A stretch of 64,000 bases of DNA from Bolinopsis microptera. Taxonomy: Eukaryota; Ctenophora; Tentaculata; Lobata; Bolinopsidae. Below are positions 24,401 through 38,200 of the stretch, one piece after another; the stretch's first letter is position 1, and each line of letters starts with the position of its first letter. The DNA lies in the NCBI RefSeq assembly GCF_026151205.1, contig NC_087081.1, positions 2,237,246 through 2,301,245 of the forward strand, written 5' to 3'. The position numbers were made by a program, and so were the translations under genes. The notes under the pieces are model-generated. The model was given only the letters and a program-made list of their open reading frames with translations, had not been told where the DNA came from and made no database searches.

Positions 24401-27400
24401 GCTGATTACGTAATACGTGAATTAATTGACGATGTCAATTCATGGCAGCTCGGCGCGGCACATGACAGTAGCGCATTTCGCCGATCTATAGCCAGAGAAG
24501 CCTTATTAAGTGCGCGGCGCGGCACAGTAACGCATCGCGCTACAATACGCGAACAACCCCTTATAGAGTATTAGCGCTTTATTATTATATGGTATCAGAA
24601 ATATCTATTTTTTGATTTTGACCGATTTTGACCGAATTTGCCAATGGAATGGGTATCGCGATGGGGATGCCTCTTGATCCCCCCTCTAAAGGCGTGTCTA
24701 AAGGAGTGCGTGCGTCATATTTGCAAAACGATCCCTATGTTCTAGACATTTATCTTTCCAGTTCCTCGATGTCAGATTATCAGAAAAGCCAGACTGTGTG
24801 TGGGCGTCATGCGGAGGAACCGTTGATCCTACAAGCACTGTTGTTGAAATCTAAATATAACAACCTAAACATGATTATAAAATTAAAACCAATCGCCGGT
24901 CCTTCATGTAATAATCAGTTACCATGAACAGTGACACCTATCATCCTTATTAGGTGATCATATTGAGTACCGGCTAAATTCATGATGCGTATTTATCGCT
25001 CACCGTTATAAAGCTTTTAATATTAAATACAGTTAGTATATCTGTTTAGCTACAATACTATTTATTACTTCCCCGGCCATTTAAATGGTGCAAATGTGCA
25101 ATATCGATTAGTTCCCATATTTTTTGTTCTGCCTATTTTGCCCTCTCAGACACTGGACAGCTTTTTGCTCTTTTAATTTGAATATTAATTCAACCAATCG
25201 TTTATATGTATAGCAATGGTAGTCAATTCGGTGCTACAGTCATACACGTAAATTGTTCACTAGTACTAATTAGTAGTACAAATGTGGAAAATCCGCGTGA
25301 ATTTGTATACAATATGTTTTTGACCGAAATTTTCAGTAGATCAATCCCGAAGGCATTTTTATAAGGTAGCAACAAATAAATTTAGTCGCTTTGACTATAC
25401 AAACTTTATCCAGCAGACTACAAGCTCTCACAATTTTTTAAATTAATTAGCCATATCGCAAACATTTTTTCCCGTTCGTTCTAAGGAAATCTCTTTCAAG
25501 GGAAATACTTTTAATTTAATGATCGAAGATTGTAGTGTTGTAGGAATGATGAGTCACGTACAAAATCACGAAAAGGTTTGCAGAAAATAAGATTTAAAAA
25601 TAGTGGAATAATTTTATGATATAAACATTGTTTACTAAAATGTCGACTATGTCTTATACCCAAATATTTCAATTCTTCTAGTTCTAGTTCTACACATATG
25701 ACATACACATCAAGTTTCAATAAAACTCATTGCTATACCTTTGCGGGAAAAAAAGTGAGCCATGTGTCAGGAATCATTTTGAAATACATTGACATGTGCA
25801 ATAAAAGAATGTATGCAAATATGTTTCATTAATAAACAGGGGATTCTTGCCATTAAAATGAGAAATATTTGTCATTAACGCGGAAGAATATTGGTCATTT
25901 AGAGAGGAAAAGGGTGAACCTTTTAATAAACCTGTCAGAATGTAGCAGCAGTTATATTTTCCTCTTGGCTCATTTTACCTGACGCTTTGGCGAAACGGCA
26001 TGATCGCCATTTTGACGTCATTCACGCCAATACTTGTATAAATCAGTCGCCAAACTTTGTCATAAAATTCCAAATTCGATCGATCGTAATATCAGTAACC
26101 TAGTTCAAAATACTGCTGAAATAATGGCAGTTGGCTAGACGTGCACTTTGCGACAGTTTCCAATGCGTATTTCTTGTTCAAAGCGTATCTTTTCTTTATT
26201 TATATATTAAAACTTCCGTATCAATTTGCTTTAAATGACATGACAGCTATAATTATAGTCCACTTAATATTACGAGTCAAGTATTTTATTATTAAAATAC
26301 TTGATCTGGAGTGTTCAGAGCAGCCGCAAGGCGCAAACACCGTATTAATAATGGTTAGTGGACTATAATAGATGTCATTTAATTTTTAAAGCAAATCAAT
26401 ACGTATTAAGGTCTAGCTTCACGGCCCCGCGATGATGTCATGACACCAAATTATCCTCCAATATAAAGCGAGGATCTGACAGCTTCTTATTGGTATATTG
26501 GCGAGATGAACCCCATATTTATTTGGAATAATGTACAGGTTAAGCTTCAGTACCATTTTATAATGCATTACGCCCTTACCCAGTCAACTGTGATATCTAT
26601 CTATTTAATTTTTAATGAATTGCTCAGATTTGCGATCAAATTAGTGGCTTGGAAAAGAAAAATATAGAAATTTTGTATTTAAATATTCAAAATCTTTAAT
26701 GTGCACCTTCGATGTGCATTGTATTCAAAATATAATCTATTTTGGAGGTGCAGTGTGCACATTTAAGATTTTGAGATTCGATTTAGAATTAAAATTGCTC
26801 CGAGCGTCCACTGATGACTGTAAGTAAGCAATGATGAAATTTCAGAAATAAACCTGAAAATAAGCTTCGATTAATACGACTTTGAATTTTGAAATTAACT
26901 TAGCTCTCCCAGATTGCTGCTTTTTCACTGTGTCGTATTCAAGTTAAAAACAATCTGAGGGCCCGTTATATTATCTTTAAATCATACTGATCTGTGATTT
27001 AGTACAGATTCGGCTGGTATATTATACACACTCTCTGGCTCGTAGGACTAACCCCATACAGCTAGAGATAAGCACCGCAGGCCATCCCAACTTGCGAGAG
27101 TGACCTGCCCTTGTATCTTGTCTTATTGATCTGTGATATGTGTTCACGTGGCATCAAAAGTCATGTTATCTTATTTATCTTAACGACCATTTCTTGAGAA
27201 AGAAAGGCCTTATTAACCACGCCAAAATGTGTAATGCATTACACAGAAACAATGTTCTGTAAAAGAAGCTATTTCTAACACTTATAACTATCACAATTTG
27301 GTAATATGGAGCACTGAGCAGCTGATATTTGCTTTTTTCAAGTCCTTCTGACGATGCACTCCAAATGAACCTCATCACTTCAGCCTTTATATCAGCAGTA

Positions 27401-28884
27401 ACATAGTCAAGTATAGAGGGGTACATACTAAATCGTTAACTATTTTTGGTGTTGTTGTATCTGGTTATATCATCGAGACATTTATATTCGTGATTTATAA
27501 TTCATGATGTTTTCAAAGCCTATTTTACTCACGATTATATATGTACCCGACAATCAGTTCTTATATCGCTGATTGAAAAGTTTGATTTATTATTACACTG
27601 TGTAATCTGGTGGATTTGTGTAAACAATCAGAAATTTGAATGAAAGAAACATTGCACTGTGAATAAGTCACATTGATGATTTTTTTCTGGTCAGACTATA
27701 TAAGACTTATATATAATCAGAAATTTACTCGAACGAAATTGATTGAAAAAGAGTGAAATAAACTCGAGCTCATGTACGTACGTGTCTATATTGTCTAAGC
27801 TTGTACTTTTTCAATCACATTTTCTTCAATAATGCCGATTCATATTGTATTGTGCAAGGCTCAGCGAAAATGTTTTAATTTTTGTGGGCAGATTTTTGAG
27901 ATGCAGTTATGTGCAACATTGTGCCAGTATTCAAAATGACCACCAGAATGATTCATACAGTCCCGGTATAATAAGAATACGGAAGAAATGCAAGAAGTTC
28001 AAAGATACTATAAGTAAGATTTGAATTTCAGAAATTAAATACCTATTAACCTGAATTGGTATTGAATTAGAAGACATACTGTATAAAATTGCATATGTTC
28101 ACTCACGGGATTCCAATCGTATCAAATTTCGAGTGGTTGAACTTAGAAGAAAATTTCAGGGTTTAGTACGGTTATTCGCGACACAATCATGGCAGCTCCC
28201 CAAATTAGCCTAATTTCTTTGTGGTCCGTGTTTTCAGCAGTAGGTGGCTTCAGATTTCAAAAGCCGCTCATGGCCTCTGCAAATCGTGTCTATTTTAATT
28301 TTTATGGCACGATCGGACTGAAATCTGAAATTCTACTCTTTGTATTCTATAACATGTGTCTTTTGTGAGGTTGCTTCTTTTTTCTTTTTAAAGCTTTAAT
28401 CTCTGTGTTTAAGCCGGACACATCTGATTTGATTAATTTTAGTGCATCAAGTACTGTGTGAACTCAAGTGCCTAGTTTAATTATTCCACTTTTAAAATAT
28501 GGAGAGTCGGAGTTATCCTATTAATTTTAAGAGTGCCAGTTAACAGTAACTTCGACTCTTTATCCTTGCGGATCACTGCAATTTCATTTCTTTTACTGCG
28601 TATCTGCAGAACAAATAGTTGAGGGTTTTTATTCGAGATCTCGGCAATTTATATTATAATTGTTAACCTACAAATTACTTTTACTTCCCCAGAGTTGATG
28701 TTCGGTGCCCTGTATGATGTTTTGTAATGTTGACGCGACGTACTTTAGAAATTAACTCGTCGGCATACGTTAATCTTGCTGATTCATAACTTTACTTATA
28801 TAGCATAAGTGCTACAGGTGCAGGCTGCTATTTTAGTGATGTCAATATTCTAATTTTAATCGGTGTCATCATGAGTGACATGAG
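21469..28884. other. Large gene-free stretch
   Basis: About 7.4 kb between the SLC6 gene and the receptor gene. I found no exon with conserved content, RNA gene or complete transposon. Content seen: the SLC6 3' UTR at the left; a CG-richer patch at 21975-22040 with ACGCGT motifs; an imperfect AT-rich palindrome at 23271-23327; a fragment at 23575-23612 sharing the GTGCACGCTTCGCGTGCACG motif with the repeat family at 48-54 kb; and CGCG-rich patches near 24450-24540. ORFs (for example 24628-24927) have no recognisable features. Confidence 0.4.
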
Positions 28885-28962
28885 AGTATTTTGATTATTT
28901 TGTTTGTTATTTAGTTTGATTATTTTGTTGGTTGTTTAGTTTGATTATTTTGTTGGTTGTTT
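28885..28962. repeat. Short tandem repeat
   Basis: Three copies of a roughly 25-bp unit (TTTGATTATTTTGTTGGTTG and close variants). Confidence 0.8.
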
Positions 28963-29139
28963 AGCGCGGGAAGCTGATTGGTTCATCGCTGTCACGTGCC
29001 AAAACAAATATTGTACACCTCCACACTCCCCACGGTGAAATATGTTCCATCTAAACATTTTAAATGGCAAGTACCCCACACCTCGTAACAGTAGCATTTT
29101 AAGAACTACATTTTGCAGGTGTAACAAAATAAGCTCTCA

Positions 29140-29195
29140 AAAGCAGCTTATTAATTGGAGTGGTATATATACCACTCCAATTAATAAGCTGCTTT
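29140..29195. repeat. Perfect 56-bp palindrome upstream of the receptor gene
   Basis: The arms are AAAGCAGCTTATTAATTGGA, then GTGGTATA, followed by their exact complement, with no spacer (axis at 29167/29168). It ends 66 bp before the presumed receptor start codon, so it lies in the likely promoter or 5' UTR. As RNA it would form a 28-bp hairpin. Confidence 0.85.
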
Positions 29196-29261
29196 AATTT
29201 ATTTATAAATTAAAGGCTTGAACGAATATTATAACAAATCGATGACATAGCAGTAAAAGAT

Positions 29262-32200
29262 ATGAGCGAGTCGATAACCTGTTTTAACCGAACGTACAAC
29301 GGCTCACTTTATGATGGGACCTATTTCTTTAGAGAAGCAGACGTCACACTTGGGCTACTCCTCATTTTAACTGGTAAGTTCGCTTCTTATCCTGTTGTCA
29401 GTTCTGAAATTGTTAATAGGTTAATGTCACACTGTACCAACATATTGTGCAACAGGTGTTGGATGTTAAGCCAGCCAGCTATCTGAGGTAATTCAGACTT
29501 GTGTCTTTATGTTAGCACAGAGCTGAACATGCATACTTCATTTTAAAAATCAATCAGGGGCAAGCGTCCGTGAAATTAACTTTTCTAGTCACGTGGCTGC
29601 AACACACCCAAAATAATACGATTAAAAACTTTTTCAGGAGTAGCAGGGTGCGCCGGGAACATCTTTTCAATCATCTTACTGGGGGTAAATCACAAATTAG
29701 TGCAACTTAAAGTCACGTGGATACTTTTCATTTCTATGGCAGCTGTTGATGCTACTCAGGTTAGACTTTATTAATTCGAAATAAAACCACAAATTTATCT
29801 AGTTTCATAACAATGTTTTAGGTTATAAATACGACGAGGACATCTGCCACTGGGATTATACTCCCTTAATTTTACTGATTCCACTAATAAACGCCTTGAA
29901 CCATTTAAATATCCTTATTATGTCCCTAAACTATACATCTTAAATATCCTCATTATGTCCCTAAACTACATCTTAAATATCCTTGTTATGTCCCTAAACT
30001 ACATCTTAAATATCCTTATTATGTCCCTAAACTACATCTTAGATATCCTTATTATGTCCCTAAACTACATTTTAAATATCCTTATTATGTCCCTAAACTT
30101 TACCTCCGCAGATAATCCCTACATTTACGTGTGGTATGATGTTGTTTAAGCACAGAAAACCAAACGTTGGACCTTTCCTGCTCTGGGGGATTAGGATAGG
30201 GGGCTTCATCATGAACGTAAGTGGAGTTTTTCAATTGAATTATTAATTTTTGTAGTGGTCGGTGGAGTTTAATTGGTTACTGTTGTTATCTAAATTAGCG
30301 AAATCAAAACAACTAAATCGTTTATCATCGTGTGATTGTATGTTGCACATCTACTCTCTGACTAATTAACCATATCAACTTAAATTAGGTGTTTCCATTC
30401 ATAGCGCAGTTGATCACCCTGCTGTTCACGTTTATACGAGGTTTCGTGCACTTGCTCCCATTCCAATCCAGGTAATTAAATTAAATTATATCTTCCAAAT
30501 ATGCGAAAGAGATTTTTAGTGATTTTTAAGTGGTTTTCAGGGATTTTTCCCAATCTGGGTAAGATGATATAAAGTCGATAATTCATTTTCAGTAAAGTTT
30601 GATCGCTGACATGTTTCCAATCTCAGATATTTGTTGACATTTCGGAAAACTCTGTTGGCAATACTGGGATGTTTTGCAATCAACCTCGGTCTCGAGGCGC
30701 TCCTTTTCTCCCCGCAATACGATTTCTCGTATAATCCTTGCACAGGTATAAAAACCTCCATACCAGTATCTAGTTCAATCACCTAATAAGTTTTGTCTTG
30801 GGTACCAATTAATCATTATTCCATACAAAATTTAACGGAAACCATTTTAGGAATTCTGAAGGCTGTTGTGGACCACGAATCACCCACAATATTCTGGTAC
30901 GCGTGGATACGACTTATCCTGTCGCTGGTTCCATTTCTTCTAACCATTTGTGGAAACATTTTACTGGGTATGCCAATGATTCTGTTTTCATAAAAACCTA
31001 AATGTGCTTCAAGTACTTTAAACATGGCTTTAAAACAATTGTAGCTCCACGAGATGTTCATGTCCTGTATCATTTGTGTGTACTATTAGTGTATTATTAG
31101 TACTACTATACCTAGTGTATACAAGAGTATTATACCCAACATTGACCGGCGAACTTAGTGTATACTATTACTATGAAGTGGTGGCGGTAACAGGTTAGCA
31201 GCCATGTAGCCAGCAATGGGACCTTGGATTATGATTCGCATGAGTCATGACCATATTATATTGTGTAATCTGTCTCAGGGATATGTAATTATGTAATTAA
31301 TAATTATATAATCTCAGGGATAGCAGTTGTTAAGTCACATCGCTCGGCAATCCTCCTCCGATCAGTTGACAATCACTCGAATATAAGCCCAAAGTTCCGC
31401 TACGATATTGACGAAACTGGAAAGAGAACCTTGGTCACGGCTTTTCTCTTGGTAGTCTCCAATGTCCTGGGTTATTCTCTGCAGAATGGAGTCTTGGTGA
31501 GCATGCCAACTATATTATAATATAATTACACATAATTATGCCATCTTATCACGTATTTCAAAACTGATCATTTAACCGGATTTTAAAATTCAAATGACCA
31601 GTGAATTAGGGGTAAACACTTTATTTTAATTTTTATTGAACATAAAATAACGATATTATTTCAGTTCTGTTATCTGATAAAGTACCCTAACCCTCCCAGC
31701 AATGTTTCACCCTACCCTGCTTATGAAAGGGTAGCTGCAGGTGAGTGAACACAAAGATATTTTCTGAATTGACGATCTAAAACTTATTCTTTAGTTAAAT
31801 GTATCGATAATTGATTTGTCTCCACTTTACAAAGTAAGCACTGATTAAAGAGAATAGTAATAGATAAAACAGTGGTTAGTACTGACTCAGTACTGACTCA
31901 CTACATCCTGAATCATTTAGTTATCAGGACAGAATTATCAAATATCAAAACAGTTAACGTTCTTTAATCGATAATAACTCATTTACGAAAAACAGTCGAA
32001 ATATTTGAGGCAACGCTTAAACAATTAAAACAGGTCCCAATCTTTTCAGATCTACTTCTACCGGCACTAAATGCGGCTGCGAATTCAGTGGTCTACATCT
32101 TCCACTATCTTCCCACCTTACAGAGAGTCAGAAAGGAAAGCAGACAGGTATATTTTGAATTAGTAAATTTCATTAATCAATACATTTAATTAATCAATAC

Positions 32201-35200
32201 ATTTCATTAATCAATACATTTCATTGATCAATACATTTCATTAATCAATACATTTCATTAATCAAAAGGTCTAAAATTGAATCATCAATTATTTAACGTA
32301 AATCAAATCCAAATATCAGGCGTAAGTACTAACGGCAGGTTCCCACAAATGAAATTTTCTGATCAGGGCTGATAATCGCTTATTAAGCGATTTAAGAGCG
32401 CTTTTTTTTTAAACCGCCGCATATAATTGATTTTTTTAGCGATTATAAGCGGTTCGTCGCAACGGGCTGAAATCTTAAAAATGGAGCTCCAATCTCCATT
32501 ATACTTTTATAGAGTTTCTATATCATGCGTATTGTGTAGAACTAGACTGTCTGTTATACAAGTATCCAAATTACTTCATGATCAAGTAACAAATCATTTG
32601 TTATGCAAAGACTCTAGTAATAGTATCGATGTACATAAATTCTCGAGTTTATAACTCTCAAAGGTTACATCTCACGTTACCACCAGCTTCAATAACCCTT
32701 TTAATTGGTCCATCAAAATAAGCAGATTGTTCTTCACTCAAATATTCGGCCCTCCCTCCCACTTGTCCTTTTCGTACAAATCCAGTCTTCGAACCTTCAG
32801 TAACCCAAGAATAGTTCAGATTGTTGCTCTTTTGCATGTGCTCGAACCCACCTTGTTTGAGAGTCTCAGCAATTATTTCCTCGTCCACAGATAGACCCAG
32901 AAATTCTACCATTTTTCTTAACTCCCTTTCAGTGTCTTCCCTCAGATCTTCATAAGTTACAAACAGGATGTTTTTTCTAGCTGACTGTTCGAGCCATTCT
33001 ATATTGTGATCTTCCCACATACCAAATTCGGCCACATCTTTTTTGGTGTAAATCTGATCAAAATACTCATTAAATGTCATCTCAGCACATATTTTACCAT
33101 AGATTTTCTCCAGAGTTTTCATGTGATGAAAGTATGACACGGCTTGGTCTTTAGGGTTTCTGGAGCAGTAAATAAAACGAGCTGTATCCCTCAACTTCTC
33201 CGGCATCCAGCTCCAGTAATCATGAGTCTTGAACACTCGGGGTCCCTTCATCTTCTCAATATCCTCCAACTTTACTGACCATGAATCCTGTAACCAAGGA
33301 ACTGTCTCAGTAATCCGGACTATGGGTCCGTTGGGGCAACCCACAAGATTGTACACCATGTTTTGGAGCCAAGTGGTGCCACTTTTGGCGAATGTGGACA
33401 CCACAATGTCGTCAGGTCGAGGTGTAAAAGCCTCAGTATGGAGAGCAGCATATCTTTCAGGTGGGCAGTTTGGAGGCACTGCAATGTTGTTATAAACTTG
33501 GTTTGGGAATATGTCGTGCTTTCTGAAAGGGGGAGGACCATTCATAACTCTTTAATTTTTGTAGTTTTACAGGTGTTGGATCGAATATGATATCAACTTA
33601 TCGAGCTTTCTGTAATATTTTAGAATGAACTTTTCAGAAATTAAATTGCAATGCAAATTTACAATCTTACCATATTAATATATAAAGCAAGACGGTATAT
33701 GTATATTATATCTTTATATACATATATAATTCGAATAATTGAAACAAATCAAATTGGCGGGCAAACGATCCGTTTCATGATATGTATAAAACAATACCAA
33801 TATATATATAATTATACAGTTTTAATACTTTCAACACTACAATATAACAAATAATTTGAGGATGACTGTGAAGGTACATTTTACCGACATTTGAAGTCAA
33901 GGCGTTGTTTTACTGACAGTTGTGGCTGACTGACAATATACATATATATGTATGTATATATATATTTCGTTGCTGTACTCCTACACATTAAAAGTTGGTG
34001 TTGATTAGATATATATATATTTTGTTGCTGTACTCCTACACATTAAAAGTCGGTGTTGATTAGATCTTCGAAATAGTTCTTTGCATCATTTTATTAAACA
34101 TCGTTATCTGAGATAAAATTGTTCTAAAAGCAACTGGAATATACACAAATCTTTAAAATAACTTACAAACTAGGAAAGGAAAACAAGTCTTAGGAATACG
34201 TACAAAACTATGTAACTCAAAACGGTACAAAACTAAAAAATACTGAGTGATAATCAAACGAAAAGAATGGCTGAGTACATCTACATCTTATCAAATCTAT
34301 TAAAGATTAGTTTCTCGGAAAAAGCTAGATTTCTCTGAATCAAGCAGTAAAAATATTAAAATAGTGATGAATATAACACGTCTCTGATAGCAATATTGTA
34401 AACTAAACACGGGTTTATAGGCTAAGATCATGTTAAATAAAATAAATAAACTAAACACTAAGCTCCAGCGGATTTAAAAAGGATGTGGTTACTATCGAGG
34501 GTGTTCATACCCCCATAACGCTCAAGGGTTTTCAATTGGGTCTGGTAGAACCCCTCTCTAGCTTCCATGGCCTTTTCCCTATCTGCTTTACTTATTTCAG
34601 GTTTAAATTCTAGAGCGTCCACTATAATAACAGAAAGGTGCGTATTAAGTGAAGAGTTATATAAGGCTACTGAACTAAAATCTAAATCATGATCAATATC
34701 TAAAAAGTGATTTACTAACTTACAACTCCTGATACCTTTCTTAATGTGGCTCTTACTCTCTTATGATTAGAAAATCTCTTAGGGAGATTAGAAGTAGTAT
34801 ATCCTACATACGACTGTTTACAAGTTCTACACTCCATTAAATAAATAAGGTTATTACTCTGACAAGTTATATATTTAGTAATAGGGAAAACTTGTTTGGA
34901 ATGGTGACTACTAAATTTGGAACAAGGGGACAGGAAACTTTGCTTACAAACATAGCATTTTCCACAGGCATGGCACCCTGCGTTGTCAGCCTCCCGAACA
35001 GCCGGCAATATTGCAGCGTCTGGTTCATATATATATATTTGAGACATTCAGTGAAACAGTAAAACACGAAATTCACATTAAGCTATCGATTGTGTAATCT
35101 TTACATGTCTCATTCTGAAAGCAAGTTTATTAAAATAACTGTTCTATGAAGTAAATTAAAAACATGACAAAAATAGATCAATACATAGACCACTCAGGAT

Positions 35201-38200
35201 CCTTAGCTGAGCGTCGACGACGCTCACCCCACGGCTAGTGGCAGAGTCGGGAATCGAACCTGGTACCTCAAGCAATACCAGGCCCGGATTAACCAACTGA
35301 GCCACTAAGCCATAGATGGGAATTTTGTGGGTACGTCTCATTCAATCATAAGATATAAACAAAAGATGCAGAGGTGAAAGTAAACAACAAAATGCAAGTG
35401 TCTGTGGAAACATTAAATATTAAAACATATCATATAAAGGTCAATTTTTTATTTCATTAAGAGCAGCTACGTTTATTAAGTCCTCCAAAATCACTGAGGG
35501 TCATAAGCTGGTTTTGCCAAAATGATTCTCTTTCTTTAGCAACTCTACTTCTATCTTCTAGGGTTAAACATTTTATAAAATCTAGCTTATCAAAAATAAT
35601 AACCTCTATCTGATCGGATAACTCATTATCAAACGTTTTTAAGGGCTCTTTGGTAAGATTATGAAACTGGTTATCGTTAAAATGACAAGAAATTTCACAA
35701 CTCCTAACCGCTTTCCTAATATGTGATTTGTGGTTCTGCCATCTGGTCTTAAAATTGTTAACTGTGCTTCCTACTGAAGCACGTCTGCAGACTTTATCCC
35801 TTACTAGATATTTTATATATATATATATATATTATGATTGGCTACTGGGACACGTCATACACACGGTTGGATTGTTAATTCGGTTGAAGTACCTTTACAT
35901 CCATTATCACCATAATCTGAACATGATTTATTAAAAATTTGCAATATAGAAAAATCTGAATAAACTGAAAATTTTAAAACTGAAAGCTGCACTCAATTGA
36001 TGGAAGGCAAAAATTTACTCATAACTAGCAAGGTAATAACTACAAATGAACAGCAGATTTATAAATCTGCTGATAAAAATTAGATAAAAGACATGGTAAC
36101 TGATAAGAGTTTGAAATTACACGTAAGCAGATAAATTGTCTAAAATTTCTGTCTCAATCAAGTTTATAGTGCATCATGAATTTAGGCTTGTTCGATCAAA
36201 GTTATATTAGGAGATATTAGGAAAATAGTTCGGTCGGCCGGAAGGGAGTCCAGACTGAGTGTGGTGTGGAGGCAGGATCACCGAGAGACTCGAGATGCTT
36301 GTGAGAGTAGTGTACTCATCTATATATATATATATATTATTAGTCAGCCACAACTATCAGTAAAACAACGCCTTGACTTCAAATGTCGGTAAAATATACC
36401 TTTACAGTCATCCTCAACTTATTTGTTATATAGTAGTGTTGAAAGTATATATATCCATAGACACAGTGTTTCGTCCTATTAGGACTCATCAGTATGGCTC
36501 AAATCATCAGGGTTGGTTTGCTGATGGCGGGTATCGATCCAGCAACCTTACGATTACTGGCCCGGAACCACGCCACTGCAAGCCACCAAGCCATTAATGA
36601 TTAGGGAATTACATAGGTACCACAGTGCTCTACAAACTCAATACGAGTTAGGAGCTTTGCATTTAAGCTGAGCGGTAGATCTATTCATTCCCTAGAGTGC
36701 TCAAGCTTAGTAAACTAGGCGAGCATATTTATCCATAGACACAGTGTTTCGTCCTATTGGGACTCATCAGTATTCAGTATGGCTCAAATCATCAGGGTTG
36801 GTTTTGCTGATGGCGGGTATCGATATATATTAATATTATATATGTATATATATATCCGTATCATTTTACTGACACCACGGCATTATCTTTAACACGACTT
36901 TCCGCAAAAACCGTAAAAGATATACAACTTAAACTTTTTGACTGGTTTAAATGCTTTAAATTTAATGGCCTTCAAATCAGCATGAAAAAATAAAAATAGG
37001 CCAAGGAATAAGAATTTGAGTGCCCAAAATATGAACCCCAAGTGGTGTCAAAAACGCGAATTAAATAGGTATTAATTATTTAAGTCTCTTGAGTCTTGAC
37101 AGTGACACCACCTTAGAGTTAGACGGGTTCCTGCTAGTAATAATTACGCAGCAGTGCTGCGGCAGCACTCAAAGTTCAAACTAAAATATCGTCTGAAGTG
37201 TTAAAAGTAAGATAAACTAAAAACTTTTATTTTTAATTGTAGTTGACGAAATGAGAGTCTCCACTCAGTGTGTTAAAACATAATTCTTTGTCGACGTTTC
37301 GGCTACATGCCTTTGTCATAAACAGGACGTACTGAAAACTTACATAGCTGCAAAGATACAATGTTAAAATAATCTATTAATACTACGAAATATAACAACA
37401 AAAATAACATCTTGAAACCCAACAAAGATCACAAATTTTTCCAAAAGAAACATAAAATATAACGGCTAAAAGAATCCACACCGCAACAAGCCGTGAACAA
37501 TTCCTCATAGTACTACAAACATTTTACCAAGATAGCTCCTTCATAAAACTGAGTAATCAAAAATTATCTAGGTTATCTAGGTTAATAAGTTCAATATTAC
37601 ATTAACTTCCAAGTATATACTCAGACAAATGAGTATTTATTTCTGGGTTTTCACGTTTTATTAGAACCGACTGCAGTCGGTTCTAATAAAACGTGAAAAC
37701 CCAGAAATAAATACTCATTTGTCTGAGTATATACTTGGAAGTTAATGTAATATTGAACTTATTAACCTAGATAACCTAGATAATTTTTGATTACTCAGTT
37801 TTATGAAGGAGCTATCTTGGTAAAATGTTTGTAGTACTATGAGGAATTGTTCACGGCTTGTTGCGGTGTGGATTCTTTTAGCCGTTATATTTTATGTTTC
37901 TTTTGGAAAAATTTGTGATCTTTGTTGGGTTTCAAGATGTTATTTTTGTTGTTATATTTCGTAGTATTAATAGATTATTTTAACATTGTATCTTTGCAGC
38001 TATGTAAGTTTTCAGTGCGTCCTGTTTATGACAAAGGCATGTAGCCGAAACGTCGACAAAGAATTATGTTTTAACACACTGAGTGGAGACTCTCATTTCG
38101 TCAACTACAATTAAAAATAAATGATTGACCCACTCATAAGAGCAAAACAAAAAACTAAAAACCTTGTAAAAAGAACAATTAAGAAAATAAATAGTTACCC

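Larger units (their letters stand above)
36455..36782 (-). mobile_element. Tandem hammerhead unit (retrozyme or Penelope pLTR), segment 1
   Basis: Two hammerhead ribozymes in the same orientation bound a 278-nt repeat unit; sequence beyond the second restarts the unit and breaks off at a TA microsatellite near 36825. Inside the unit (minus strand) is a tRNA-like stretch with A-box-like and B-box-like (GGATCGATACC) motifs. Tandem type I hammerheads in the pseudo-LTRs of Penelope-like elements, and in small circular-RNA retrozymes, have this layout. The unit lies upstream (in minus sense) of Penelope fragments A and C, which fits a pLTR; it also fits an independent retrozyme. Confidence 0.75.

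Noticed and set aside
24628-24927. 99-codon ORF in the 21-29 kb gap
   Set aside because: No domain, signal peptide, splice context or neighbour supports it; length is within chance expectation.
33229-33590. Plus-strand and second minus-frame ORFs repeated over each sulfotransferase
   Set aside because: They overlap the conserved 295-codon reading frame and recur only because the genes are near-identical copies.
37300-38075. Functional hammerhead in the palindrome arms
   Set aside because: Stem II, GAAA and an ACGTC stem III/cleavage region are present, but the CTGATGA half of the core is disrupted (TATGACAAA), so only a relic is claimed.
37226-38121. Palindrome as a hairpin sequencing or assembly artefact
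   Set aside because: An exact 11-bp duplication flanks it, extra unpaired bases lie at one side, and a clean empty site exists in the paralogous segment. This makes a real insertion more likely, though reads should be checked.
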